A stretch of 40,962 nt of DNA, taken from NCBI GenBank assembly GCA_937952975.1, contig CALFXX010000153.1, positions 1 to 40,962 of the forward strand, given 5' to 3'. Both the position numbers and the translations under genes were made by a program. Under the pieces are notes generated by a model. It worked only from the letters and a program-made list of their open reading frames with translations, was not told the DNA's origin and ran no database searches. How positions within the stretch are numbered: the first letter of the stretch is position 1; each line of letters opens with the position of its first letter. Positions 8,921 through 16,630 of this stretch are shown piece by piece. The stretch comes from an uncultured Alcaligenaceae bacterium. Its GTDB lineage: Bacteria > Pseudomonadota > Gammaproteobacteria > Burkholderiales > Burkholderiaceae_B.

Positions 8921-11900
8921 CTACCACGCGGAGCTGTTTCCGACCCCTGAAATTTCACGGCCAAGCACCGAGCCCGAAGGAGGTGGCGTTTTTTGCGTGC
9001 TTTGCAGACTGATTCCAGGTGACACGGCGGTGGTACTCACTCGCTCAGTGTTGCGTGCCTGTTGCTTAGGCGCAGTGACCGGAGCTGGAGGCTTGACGGT
9101 TTGAAGCGTGAAGTCACCTGCGTCAGCACCATCTTTGCTAACAGTAACGGGGGTCAGTGCAGGAGCCGCGGGCGCTGCAGTGGCAGAGGCTGCAGGCGTT
9201 GCCGTTTGCGAGGTGGGCCCAGTCGTCGAGGATGTCGTTGCTGCCGAGCTATCGCCAGGGTCATTTTTAGAGGTAGTGGTGTTGCTTAACGCAGTCACAG
9301 TGACAGGCTCGACAAACTCTTGCGTCACTGCCGTGCTTTGTGCGTTACCAGTGGTAGTGTTCGTTGCTACGGCAGTCGTCGCGGTGGTTGTTGAAGTGCT
9401 CGTTGATGAACTCGCCGTCGTGCTCGTGGTGGCAGCACTTGTTGAAGTGGTGCTCGTCGTAGAAGTGCTTGTAGTCGCGCTCGTGCTACTTGTGTCCGCA
9501 GTCGAACTCGTCGTCGACGTGTTAGCGGTAGCGGCATTTGCACCAGTGGTCGTCACAGGCGCGGGTGCGGGCACCACAACCACTGCTGCACTGGTCGCCG
9601 TGGTAGCCGCAACCGTAAGCGTTACAGCTTGATCGACGACCGTTTTGGTTGCGGTGTTTAAGGTCACTGCCCGAGCCGCTGCTGCGTCAGACACTGCTTT
9701 CGCTGCAGCAGCATCAACGGCAGCTTTGGCCGCAGCGGCCTCTGCTGCGACCTTCGCCGCAGCAGAAGCGGCCGTTGAGTCAATCGCCGGCGTGGTGACC
9801 GTGGTTTCACCACCACCCCCACTTCCACCGCTACCACCTCCGACTACTCCGCTGTTGTCGATCACAACGGTTTTTACGTTGGGGGCTGTCAAATAGGATA
9901 CGGTCCCTTCTGTTTGCGGCACCCCTGCCCCAAGGGTAAAGGTCGCTTGACTGGCAGGAGTACCGGTCAAGCTAATCGTCTGAGCACCGCCAGACGCCAA
10001 CAAATTGTCGGAAATAACAAGTTTCGAGCTATTCACACCGGTCACAGAGGCACTTAGAACAACCCCTCGTGTCGTTTCGCGACTCGGGATTTGGTTCGCA
10101 AGCAGGGTTAATTGTCGGGGTGTCGTGGGGGCACTGTAAATTTTTAGCGGATTATTGATGTTGATACGCGAGGCCTGAACATTCGTGTCGTTTGACAAAT
10201 AAAGAGTCGTGATGCCTGCAGTGGACGGCGCGCCAATTGTAAAGATCGACCCCGTGCCCCCCGAATAGGTCCCCATCGTTCCCCAGTAGACGTCGTTATT
10301 GTTCAGCGTGACGTTTCCGTGCAAGGGGATATGGTTGATCTCCAAGGTGGGTGAAGTAAGCGTGATCCCCGCTTCAGCAGAAGCAGTCAGATCAGCTCTG
10401 ATGTCAATCTTACCGCCGGCGGCGGAAGTCACACTAATGGTGCCACCACTCACCGCACTATTAATGTTAACGGCCGAAGCCCCCTCAATCGAGACGGTAC
10501 TGCCCACTGCGGTCGCTGAAACCGCGCCATTGATATTTACGGTCTGAGCCTTCAGTGACAAGTTGTCCGTCACACTGATTGAGCCTGCCTCACTAACAGT
10601 CAGCGAACCAAGACGCGCATTCGCCTCAAGATTCGACGGATTCAACCCGGTTGTAATACTCAAATCTGCGTTGCTGCCAGCCACTGTATTGGCATCCAGA
10701 AATAAGGTGCCTTGAGCAAACACGTTGTCCTGTATCGTCATCCCTCTGCCTGAACTCAACCTCACCGTACCGGTAGCGATCGTCTGCGTGACCGACAAAG
10801 CTCCCCCAGCATCGATCGTTACGACCCCAGTCCCGAAAGTCGACCAAAAATCGATTTTGATTTTTGCGTTGATATTTACATCGCCAGCGGCGTTCATGAT
10901 TAACTGGCCTCTGCCGCCAATGTTCGACCCAATCGTAATTGAGGTACCAGCATTGAAAGTCAGTGTTGGGTAGGTCTTGCCTTCAGTTGTCCCACCAGAG
11001 TCTTCAGTCACCCCCGCCCAACTCAGTGGGGTTGAAACCCTGATCGACTTACCGGCAGTCAGGGTAACATCGGTTCCGGCACTGAGTAAGGTCGCTAAAT
11101 CAGTCGCGTTCACGGTCGAGCAATTGGTAAGTCCTCCAGCTGTCTTGGCACAACCTACATCTCCGGTACTGGTAACGTCACCGCTGATAACAATATCCTC
11201 AGGGTCTAATAACCAAAGCCCACGTCGGCCTTTCGGTGCCAGCGTATTCACAACAATCCCATTTACATCCAAGCGATACCCAGACGTTTCAACAAACCCA
11301 CCATTACCGCCTTGAGCACCACCCCGCGCAATCAACGAGCCTGCCACTTGAGTCAACGCCAAGGGGTTCTTCAAGTCTGTAAACACTACAACCTCGCCAC
11401 CGTCACCACGCGTCAGCGCCGAAGCATCCAGGCGGGCACCCGATGCAATTGTGGTGGATACTGCTGGGGTAAAACTTTGCGTGCGCGTGTTGGGCCCACC
11501 TCCACCAATTGCGATCCTGCCGCCGCCGGTGTCGCCACTCACATCTAAATTCGCGGGGGCTTTAATTTGAATTTTTTGTGCGTTGATATCGATCGCACCA
11601 CCGGTCTGGTCAGCACCCTTACCGCTAGCATTCAACTTGCCTGCGACACTTACCGAACCGCTACCACCATCCAACACGATCTTGCCGTTCACCATCTGCG
11701 CAGACGTTGCGGCAACAACCCCATCTGTATTAATCACCTGCCCAACCACTTGCGATGCCGCACGGGCAGTCATCAATACACGCCCCCCCGCGGCTTGAAT
11801 CGAACCAGTGTTATCGACAATTGCTTTACCGTCGGTTGGCGTTACGTCGACAGGCGCTGTCACCACAAACGCTAGGGTATTGTCGCCACTAATATCGAGC

Positions 11901-12475
11901 GTGAACGCCTTCGCTCCGCCAAGCACAACTTGTCCTAAATTCGCTTCAATGTAGCCTTCGTTGCGAACGGCTTCACCCGTCAAGACCGCGTAGCCACCTT
12001 CGGCTACAACAATTCGGCCCTGATTGACGACACTTGCGCCAGCCCGGTCAGCGTCAGTAAACGCGTAATTGCCGGCCATAAATTGTTGATCGGTCAACGA
12101 TCGGGTGGTTGCTAAAAAGCTTCCTGCAGTCACTTGACCACCGGGCGTAATCAATACGCCATTTGGATTGAGCACCCACACCTGTCCGTTAGCCTGCAAC
12201 GAACCTTGGATCACCGACGCTTGAGAGCCCGTGACGCGGTTGAGCGCAATCGACGAAACCGAAGGCTGCACGAAACTCACCGTCGAGCCGCTACCAATTG
12301 AGAAGTTGTTCCAATTCAAAACGGCTTTCTCAGACGTTTGCTTAATGGTAGTTTGCGAAGCTGACTGCGTGATGGTCGCAGACCCTGCAGAAACAACACC
12401 GCCACTAGGTCCTGCCGCAAAAATTGGCGCAGCCCACATACACAGCAATAAGGATAAGACCTGGGGCAACAACAT
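8921..12475 (-). CDS. filamentous-haemagglutinin-type TPS-domain exoprotein, copy 2
   Basis: 1184 residues from ATG at 12475, opening with a compact signal peptide (LLPQVLSLLLCMWAAPIFA) and mature AGPSGG. Architecture parallels the downstream paralogue: TPS domain with VWVLNPNGVLI, GGNGGFVETSG near residue 395, GLWLLDPEDIVIS near 423, a beta-repeat centre, a Gly/Ser linker (GGGSGGSGGGGE), an Ala-rich helical stretch near 895-945, a long Ser/Thr stalk, and a C-terminus ending GNSSAW. The first ~390 residues and the last 71 are very similar to copy 1, while the middle differs. It is the first gene of the presumed operon, about 250 bases after tatD, and the palindromes at 12603-12656 sit in its upstream region. 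Role inferred: secreted or surface-attached adhesin or scaffold. The transporter is not visible here. Confidence 0.87.
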   Translation of the reverse strand: MLLPQVLSLLLCMWAAPIFAAGPSGGVVSAGSATITQSASQTTIKQTSEKAVLNWNNFSIGSGSTVSFVQPSVSSIALNRVTGSQASVIQGSLQANGQVWVLNPNGVLITPGGQVTAGSFLATTRSLTDQQFMAGNYAFTDADRAGASVVNQGRIVVAEGGYAVLTGEAVRNEGYIEANLGQVVLGGAKAFTLDISGDNTLAFVVTAPVDVTPTDGKAIVDNTGSIQAAGGRVLMTARAASQVVGQVINTDGVVAATSAQMVNGKIVLDGGSGSVSVAGKLNASGKGADQTGGAIDINAQKIQIKAPANLDVSGDTGGGRIAIGGGGPNTRTQSFTPAVSTTIASGARLDASALTRGDGGEVVVFTDLKNPLALTQVAGSLIARGGAQGGNGGFVETSGYRLDVNGIVVNTLAPKGRRGLWLLDPEDIVISGDVTSTGDVGCAKTAGGLTNCSTVNATDLATLLSAGTDVTLTAGKSIRVSTPLSWAGVTEDSGGTTEGKTYPTLTFNAGTSITIGSNIGGRGQLIMNAAGDVNINAKIKIDFWSTFGTGVVTIDAGGALSVTQTIATGTVRLSSGRGMTIQDNVFAQGTLFLDANTVAGSNADLSITTGLNPSNLEANARLGSLTVSEAGSISVTDNLSLKAQTVNINGAVSATAVGSTVSIEGASAVNINSAVSGGTISVTSAAGGKIDIRADLTASAEAGITLTSPTLEINHIPLHGNVTLNNNDVYWGTMGTYSGGTGSIFTIGAPSTAGITTLYLSNDTNVQASRININNPLKIYSAPTTPRQLTLLANQIPSRETTRGVVLSASVTGVNSSKLVISDNLLASGGAQTISLTGTPASQATFTLGAGVPQTEGTVSYLTAPNVKTVVIDNSGVVGGGSGGSGGGGETTVTTPAIDSTAASAAAKVAAEAAAAKAAVDAAAAKAVSDAAAARAVTLNTATKTVVDQAVTLTVAATTATSAAVVVVPAPAPVTTTGANAATANTSTTSSTADTSSTSATTSTSTTSTTSTSAATTSTTASSSTSTSTTTATTAVATNTTTGNAQSTAVTQEFVEPVTVTALSNTTTSKNDPGDSSAATTSSTTGPTSQTATPAASATAAPAAPALTPVTVSKDGADAGDFTLQTVKPPAPVTAPKQQARNTERVSTTAVSPGISLQSTQKTPPPSGSVLGREISGVGNSSAW

Positions 12476-12602
12476 CAGGCAAGAGACCGAGCACTCAAAT
12501 GATTGAAACGAGGAGGCAAAAACTATTGAAGTGTCTTCGATCGCGCGTACGAAGTGTTGGATTATCTAGAGGGTTCGCGCCGCTGCTAGATGGCTATGCA
12601 TT

Positions 12603-12622
12603 TTTACAAATATATTTGCAAA
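12603..12622. promoter_or_regulatory. 20-bp near-perfect palindrome upstream of the TPS operon
   Basis: TTTACAAATATATTTGCAAA is self-complementary except for one pair (A12606/C12619). It lies about 130 bases upstream of the ATG at 12475 in AT-rich DNA. It shares the element TTTGTAAA (minus strand) with the second dyad at 12642-12656, so both may bind one regulator. I could not assign convincing -35/-10 boxes. Confidence 0.45.
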
Positions 12623-12641
12623 TTTTGGGTCATCTTGAAGC

Positions 12642-12656
12642 TGTAAATTGTTTACA
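12642..12656. promoter_or_regulatory. perfect dyad TGTAAA-N3-TTTACA upstream of the TPS operon
   Basis: TGTAAATTGTTTACA is a perfect 6-bp inverted repeat with a 3-base spacer, 20 bases from the palindrome at 12603-12622. The half-site recalls TyrR boxes (TGTAAA-N6-TTTACA), but the spacer is three bases too short. I call it an unassigned operator candidate. Confidence 0.4.
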
Positions 12657-12729
12657 AAAAACAACTCATATTTTCAACTTCTGTACCAACGCACTTTTAT
12701 CTATTGCTCGAAGTCAACGCTAATTTAGG

Positions 12730-13527
12730 CTACCCCACCGTCAGGTCTGGGCAAACCCGACGCGCAGCCTTAGCAGTCACCGTTACAACTTCTGTTAGTG
12801 AACACCCACGCAATTCAGCCAGAACCTGCGCAATCTGCAGAACCTCATTAGGCTCATTGCGAGCCCCCCTCGCAAGCCACGCCGGAGAAATATCAGGCGC
12901 ATCAGTCTCAAGCACCAAGGCGCTTAGATCAAGCTCTGTCGCTAATCGCCTAATTTGCAACGCACGTTCAAACGTCATCGCCCCACCAATCCCTAAGGCG
13001 AAACCAAGCTCAACAAATTGCTGCGCCTGTTGCAGGCTGCCATTAAAGGCATGCGCAATCCCGCTGCGCACACGATGGCGCCGCAGGTATTTCAGTATGG
13101 TGTCTTGCGAACGTCGCACATGCAGCAGCACGGGCAAATCAAACTCAAGCGCGAGTTTTAACTGCGCCTCGAAAAACAATTCTTGCTTAGCGCGCGGCTC
13201 GCCAGATGAAATTTCAGGGATAAAAAAATCAAGCCCAATTTCACCCACCGCAATCAATTTTGGATCAGCACGGTGTTGCAGCAACGCGTCTCGCAGTTGC
13301 GCCAAGGCCTCGGGCTCTGCACGCTCAACATACATTGGATGAATACCCAACGCATAAAAGCCCTGTTCAAACGAATGGGCTAACAGACGTACACGTTCAA
13401 AGTTCGCCACTTCAACCGCTGGGATCACAATGGCTTTTACGCCCGAAGCTTGGGCCCGTGCAATCACTTGCTCACGATCGTGGTCGAATTCTGCCGCGTC
13501 TAAATGGCAGTGTGTGTCAAACAGCAT
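12730..13527 (-). CDS. TatD-family metal-dependent hydrolase (YjjV-like)
   Basis: 265 residues from ATG at 13527, chosen because the family begins MLxDTHCHLD. It sits 4 bases after the lolD stop. An ATG at 13542 (MRLDAMLF) overlapping lolD is also possible. The TIM-barrel metal ligands are visible: HxH in DTHCHLD, Glu in GEIGLDF, His in LLHVRR and HAFNG, and Asp in LETDAPD. Family members are divalent-metal nucleases (3'-5' exonucleases or D-aminoacyl-tRNA-type hydrolases depending on subgroup); substrate not assignable here. Length is normal. It is the last gene of the lolC-lolD-tatD group. Confidence 0.9.
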   Translation of the reverse strand: MLFDTHCHLDAAEFDHDREQVIARAQASGVKAIVIPAVEVANFERVRLLAHSFEQGFYALGIHPMYVERAEPEALAQLRDALLQHRADPKLIAVGEIGLDFFIPEISSGEPRAKQELFFEAQLKLALEFDLPVLLHVRRSQDTILKYLRRHRVRSGIAHAFNGSLQQAQQFVELGFALGIGGAMTFERALQIRRLATELDLSALVLETDAPDISPAWLARGARNEPNEVLQIAQVLAELRGCSLTEVVTVTAKAARRVCPDLTVG

Positions 13528-13531
13528 CGCG

Positions 13532-14215
13532 TCAAGACGCATCCACCAAGCGCCCTGCCTCCATATACAGGCGGCGATCGGCCAAGGCTGCAAGCTCTTG
13601 ATCATGGGTCACAATCAAAAAGGCAGTTTTTGCTTCGGCGTTCACTTGTTTAAGCAAGCGAAACATTTGTTGTGCAGTGTGGCGATCAAGATTGCCGGTG
13701 GGTTCATCGGCCAACACGCACGCGGGCTGGGCAACTAGAGCGCGCGCCAACGCCACGCGCTGGCGTTCACCACCGGATAACTGACCCGGAAAATGCTGCA
13801 CCCTTGCCTGCAGGCCCACCAGTTCAAGCATCTTTTGCGCCTGAACCCTGGCCTGTTGGCGTGATTCGCGACGCACAATCAAAGGCATGGCCACATTATC
13901 CAGCGCCGAAAACTCAGGCAGCAAATGATGAAACTGATACACAAAGCCTAAGGCATGATTACGCAAGCGGCTGCGCTGGGCTTCAGATAACCCTTCAGTG
14001 GCTTGCCCTGCAACCGTGATCGCACCCGAACTGGGTAAATCCAACAAACCAAGGGCGTGCAGCAAGGTGCTTTTGCCCGAACCCGAAGCCCCCACCACTG
14101 CAACCATTTCACCGCGCGCAATCGCAATGTTCACATCTACCAACACATCGATACGATTTGAACCATCGTCATAATGTTTGGATAAGTGCGCGGCTTTCAA
14201 AGCGAAATCAGTCAT
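13532..14215 (-). CDS. lolD: lipoprotein-releasing system ATP-binding protein LolD
   Basis: 227 residues. ABC ATPase with Walker A GASGSGKST, Q-loop near VYQFHHLLPEF, signature LSGGERQRVALARAL, Walker B VLADEPTGNLD and the switch His in IVTHD. LolD powers release of outer-membrane lipoproteins from the inner membrane to LolA. The LLPEFSALDNVAMPL stretch is typical of LolD among MacB/FtsE-like ATPases. The start overlaps the end of lolC by 8 bases (ATGACTGA), indicating translational coupling. Confidence 0.95.
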   Translation of the reverse strand: MTDFALKAAHLSKHYDDGSNRIDVLVDVNIAIARGEMVAVVGASGSGKSTLLHALGLLDLPSSGAITVAGQATEGLSEAQRSRLRNHALGFVYQFHHLLPEFSALDNVAMPLIVRRESRQQARVQAQKMLELVGLQARVQHFPGQLSGGERQRVALARALVAQPACVLADEPTGNLDRHTAQQMFRLLKQVNAEAKTAFLIVTHDQELAALADRRLYMEAGRLVDAS

Positions 14216-15488
14216 GGCGCAAGACCTCGGCGGGTTGCAAACGCGAGGCGCGCCAGCTTGGATACAGTGTAGCCAACAGCGACATGATCAACGAGGTGAT
14301 GCCGATACTCGTAATGTCAGACAGGCGTGGATCAGAGGGCAAGGTACTGATGAAATAGATTTCGCGTGGCAAGAACTGGGCACCGATCATACGCTCGATA
14401 GCGGGCACGATGACGTCAATATTGAGCGCAATGGCAGAACCACCCACCACGCCCAAAACCGTGCCGATCACGCCAATCAGCGCACCTTGAACTAAAAATA
14501 TCCAAGCGATTTCACCAGGCGTTGAACCAAAACTGCGCAAAATAGCGATATCAGATTGTTTGTCTTTGACCGCCATCACAAGCGAGGACAAAAGGTTAAA
14601 CGCGGCGACTGCCACGATCAACGCCAAAATCAAAAACATCATCCGCTTTTCAGTTTGCACCGCTGCAAACCAGGTGCGGTTGTTACGAGACCAGTCTGCG
14701 ACAGCCACGGTGGTTGGCAGTAAAGGTACCAACTCTTGCGCAATTTCAGGGGCGCGATACATATCATTGACCCGCAACCGCACACCGGCCATCGCGCTGT
14801 CACGAAACAGCTTTGCCGCATCGGTCACATCTACAAACGCGAGCGACGAGTCGTATTCATAGTGGCCCGAGCGGAAGGTACCGACCAAGGTGAACTGACG
14901 CATCCGTGGCGAAAAACCCGCAGGGCTGATGTTGGCAGACGGGGCCATCATCATGATGGTTTGTCCAATGCGCACGTTCAGCACATCGGCCAGATCTTGA
15001 CCAAGCACAATGCCAAATTCGCCGGCCTTCAGCTCAGTTAAGCGACCCCGCACCATTTGGCTGCCCACCTGCGACACGTTTTTTTCAGCAACCGGGTCAA
15101 TGCCCCGCACTTGCACGCCACGTAACTCTTGGCCACGCATCAACATACCCTGCGCCGACACAAAGGGCGCACCCGCCAAAACAGCTGGTGATTTTTTGGC
15201 CGCTGCGATCAGCTCGGGGGCTTGACTGACGGTGCGCTCGGCATCAGCGCCCGGCGCGTAAATTTCAATATGCGGCAAAACCGACAACATACGGTCGCGC
15301 ACGTCTTTTTGAAAACCGTTCATGACCGACAATACGACGATTAGGGCGGCGACACCGAGTGCGATACCGGCCATCGACGTCGCCGCCACAAACGAGACAA
15401 AGCGATCACGTCGGCCTTTGCGACCGCGCAAGCTGCTCAGGCCCGCATAACGGGCGCCAATCCACAATTCGTAAGGTAGTTTGAACAC
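14208..15488 (-). CDS. lolC: lipoprotein-releasing system permease LolC/LolE (single, LolF-like)
   Basis: 426 residues, apparently from GTG at 15488. Typical LolC/E layout: an N-terminal membrane helix after FVSFVAATSMAG (GIALGVAALIVVLSVMNGF), a periplasmic domain of about 220 residues, then three C-terminal helices of an FtsX-type permease (LALIVAVAAFNLLSSLVMAV, GALIGVIGTVLGVVGG, SIGITSLIMSLLATLYPSW). It ends at RLQPAEVLRHD. Only one permease gene accompanies lolD, so a homodimeric LolF-style transporter is likely; a second permease elsewhere is not excluded. Divergent from the unknown gene at 15626 across a 137-base region. Confidence 0.93.
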   Translation of the reverse strand: MFKLPYELWIGARYAGLSSLRGRKGRRDRFVSFVAATSMAGIALGVAALIVVLSVMNGFQKDVRDRMLSVLPHIEIYAPGADAERTVSQAPELIAAAKKSPAVLAGAPFVSAQGMLMRGQELRGVQVRGIDPVAEKNVSQVGSQMVRGRLTELKAGEFGIVLGQDLADVLNVRIGQTIMMMAPSANISPAGFSPRMRQFTLVGTFRSGHYEYDSSLAFVDVTDAAKLFRDSAMAGVRLRVNDMYRAPEIAQELVPLLPTTVAVADWSRNNRTWFAAVQTEKRMMFLILALIVAVAAFNLLSSLVMAVKDKQSDIAILRSFGSTPGEIAWIFLVQGALIGVIGTVLGVVGGSAIALNIDVIVPAIERMIGAQFLPREIYFISTLPSDPRLSDITSIGITSLIMSLLATLYPSWRASRLQPAEVLRHD

Positions 15489-15613
15489 AGCGGCATTATT
15501 GCATCAAACCTGTCACAGATCGCGGTGGGTTCGTTCGATCGCTAACCGTTCACCCAGGATGCTCTACCACCCAATGACCCTCGGTTTATTCAACAAACCC
15601 CTCGGCATCCCAC

Positions 15614-15619
15614 TACAAT
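15614..15619 (+). promoter_or_regulatory. candidate -10 box giving a leaderless transcript
   Basis: TACAAT ends 6 bases before the ATG at 15626, and no Shine-Dalgarno-like sequence precedes that ATG. If this is the -10 element, transcription would begin at or next to the start codon. The -35 region (around 15591) is weak, so confidence is low. Confidence 0.3.
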
Positions 15620-15625
15620 CCGCCT

Positions 15626-16630
15626 ATGTCTCTTTTAATTCCCGGGGCGCTGCCCCCCTCTAACGTCGCCAAAGATCTGCTTGCGCAGGTCGAGCAGCAC
15701 TGCCCTGTGTTAGTCGAGCGCTTGAAAATGCTGGTCGCAACGGTTCAAGAGCTCGCACCCGAGCACACTGGTTGCACGCCCTTTGAGGCGGTCAGGTTGC
15801 AGCAAATGGGCTATTCGCCGTCTGCGGGCGCCAATCTGGGCACAGGCCTCGCGGCATTGCACGCGGGGGTCAAAAACCCCGCTGAAACCGTCTGGCTAGC
15901 CGAATTAAGCGCGATTTCGGTCGGGCGCGAGGGTGCAACAATTGCCCACCCGGCCTCGTTTGAGGTCACCACTCACGAGGCTGACGCCTTATTTGATGCG
16001 GTGTCAGGGCTGTGGGCTGGCCGAGCGATCTCGGCTTTACCGATTAATGCCAGGCAGTGGCGGATCTGGCTTGACCCGAGCGCAAGCACCCGGTCACTCA
16101 CACCCGCGGCGATGGCTGAAATGAGGTTGACAGACTGGTGGCCGCAAGAAGATAGCCTGCGCGAATGGCGTCGCTTGTTAAACGAAATTCAGATGGTCTG
16201 GCACGAGCACCCAGTCAATCTTGCCCGAGCCGAGCGAGGCGAAGTGCCGATCAATAGCTTATGGCTATTTGGTGGGGCGCAAGGATGGAGCCCTAGTCAG
16301 CCTGCTTTGCAGACAACTGTCGAGACTCCGAACCGGCTTCGAGCTCAAAAAGAAACCTTGGCCGCGACTCAACCCCAAACCGCAACCCTCTCTTCAGCCC
16401 TCATCTACGAGGGCCTGCACATCCCTTACTTACAAGGCGATTGGGCCGCCTGGATTGCCGCGCTTCCGGCCTTGTCTGAACACCTCAGCACCCTCGAGCC
16501 AAACACGAGCCTAACCCTAACCGGCCAACAACGCTGCGTTGTCTTGACGCCCGCACAAAAACGCTGGTGGAACGCCCTCGTAGCACCACGACCACAACCC
16601 TGGAATACTTGGTGGAATCTCCCAAACTAA
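15626..16630 (+). CDS. conserved protein of unknown function (COG4255-like), upstream of recJ
   Basis: 334 residues. I recognise it as the conserved betaproteobacterial protein that sits before recJ and is variously annotated as RpfE-type regulator or phosphoglycerate-mutase-like. The recognisable motif is HPVNLARAERGEVPINSLWLFGGA, given here in outline (HPVN, RxxRGExPxNSLWxFGG), near residues 195-218. The N-terminal half is Ala/Leu-rich with no catalytic motif I can name. No signal peptide or membrane helix, so it is cytosolic. The 3' end overlaps recJ by 19 bases. Reaction unknown; the mutase label should not be trusted without structural support. Confidence 0.75.
   Translation: MSLLIPGALPPSNVAKDLLAQVEQHCPVLVERLKMLVATVQELAPEHTGCTPFEAVRLQQMGYSPSAGANLGTGLAALHAGVKNPAETVWLAELSAISVGREGATIAHPASFEVTTHEADALFDAVSGLWAGRAISALPINARQWRIWLDPSASTRSLTPAAMAEMRLTDWWPQEDSLREWRRLLNEIQMVWHEHPVNLARAERGEVPINSLWLFGGAQGWSPSQPALQTTVETPNRLRAQKETLAATQPQTATLSSALIYEGLHIPYLQGDWAAWIAALPALSEHLSTLEPNTSLTLTGQQRCVVLTPAQKRWWNALVAPRPQPWNTWWNLPN

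Noticed and set aside
9108..9896. Similar long plus-strand frames opposite the second exoprotein
   Set aside because: Same cause: low-complexity codons on the minus strand; no ribosome site or recognisable domain.
12424..12723. Plus-strand frame of 99 codons in the gap before tatD
   Set aside because: It overlaps the exoprotein start and the AT-rich palindromes, with no homology I recognise.
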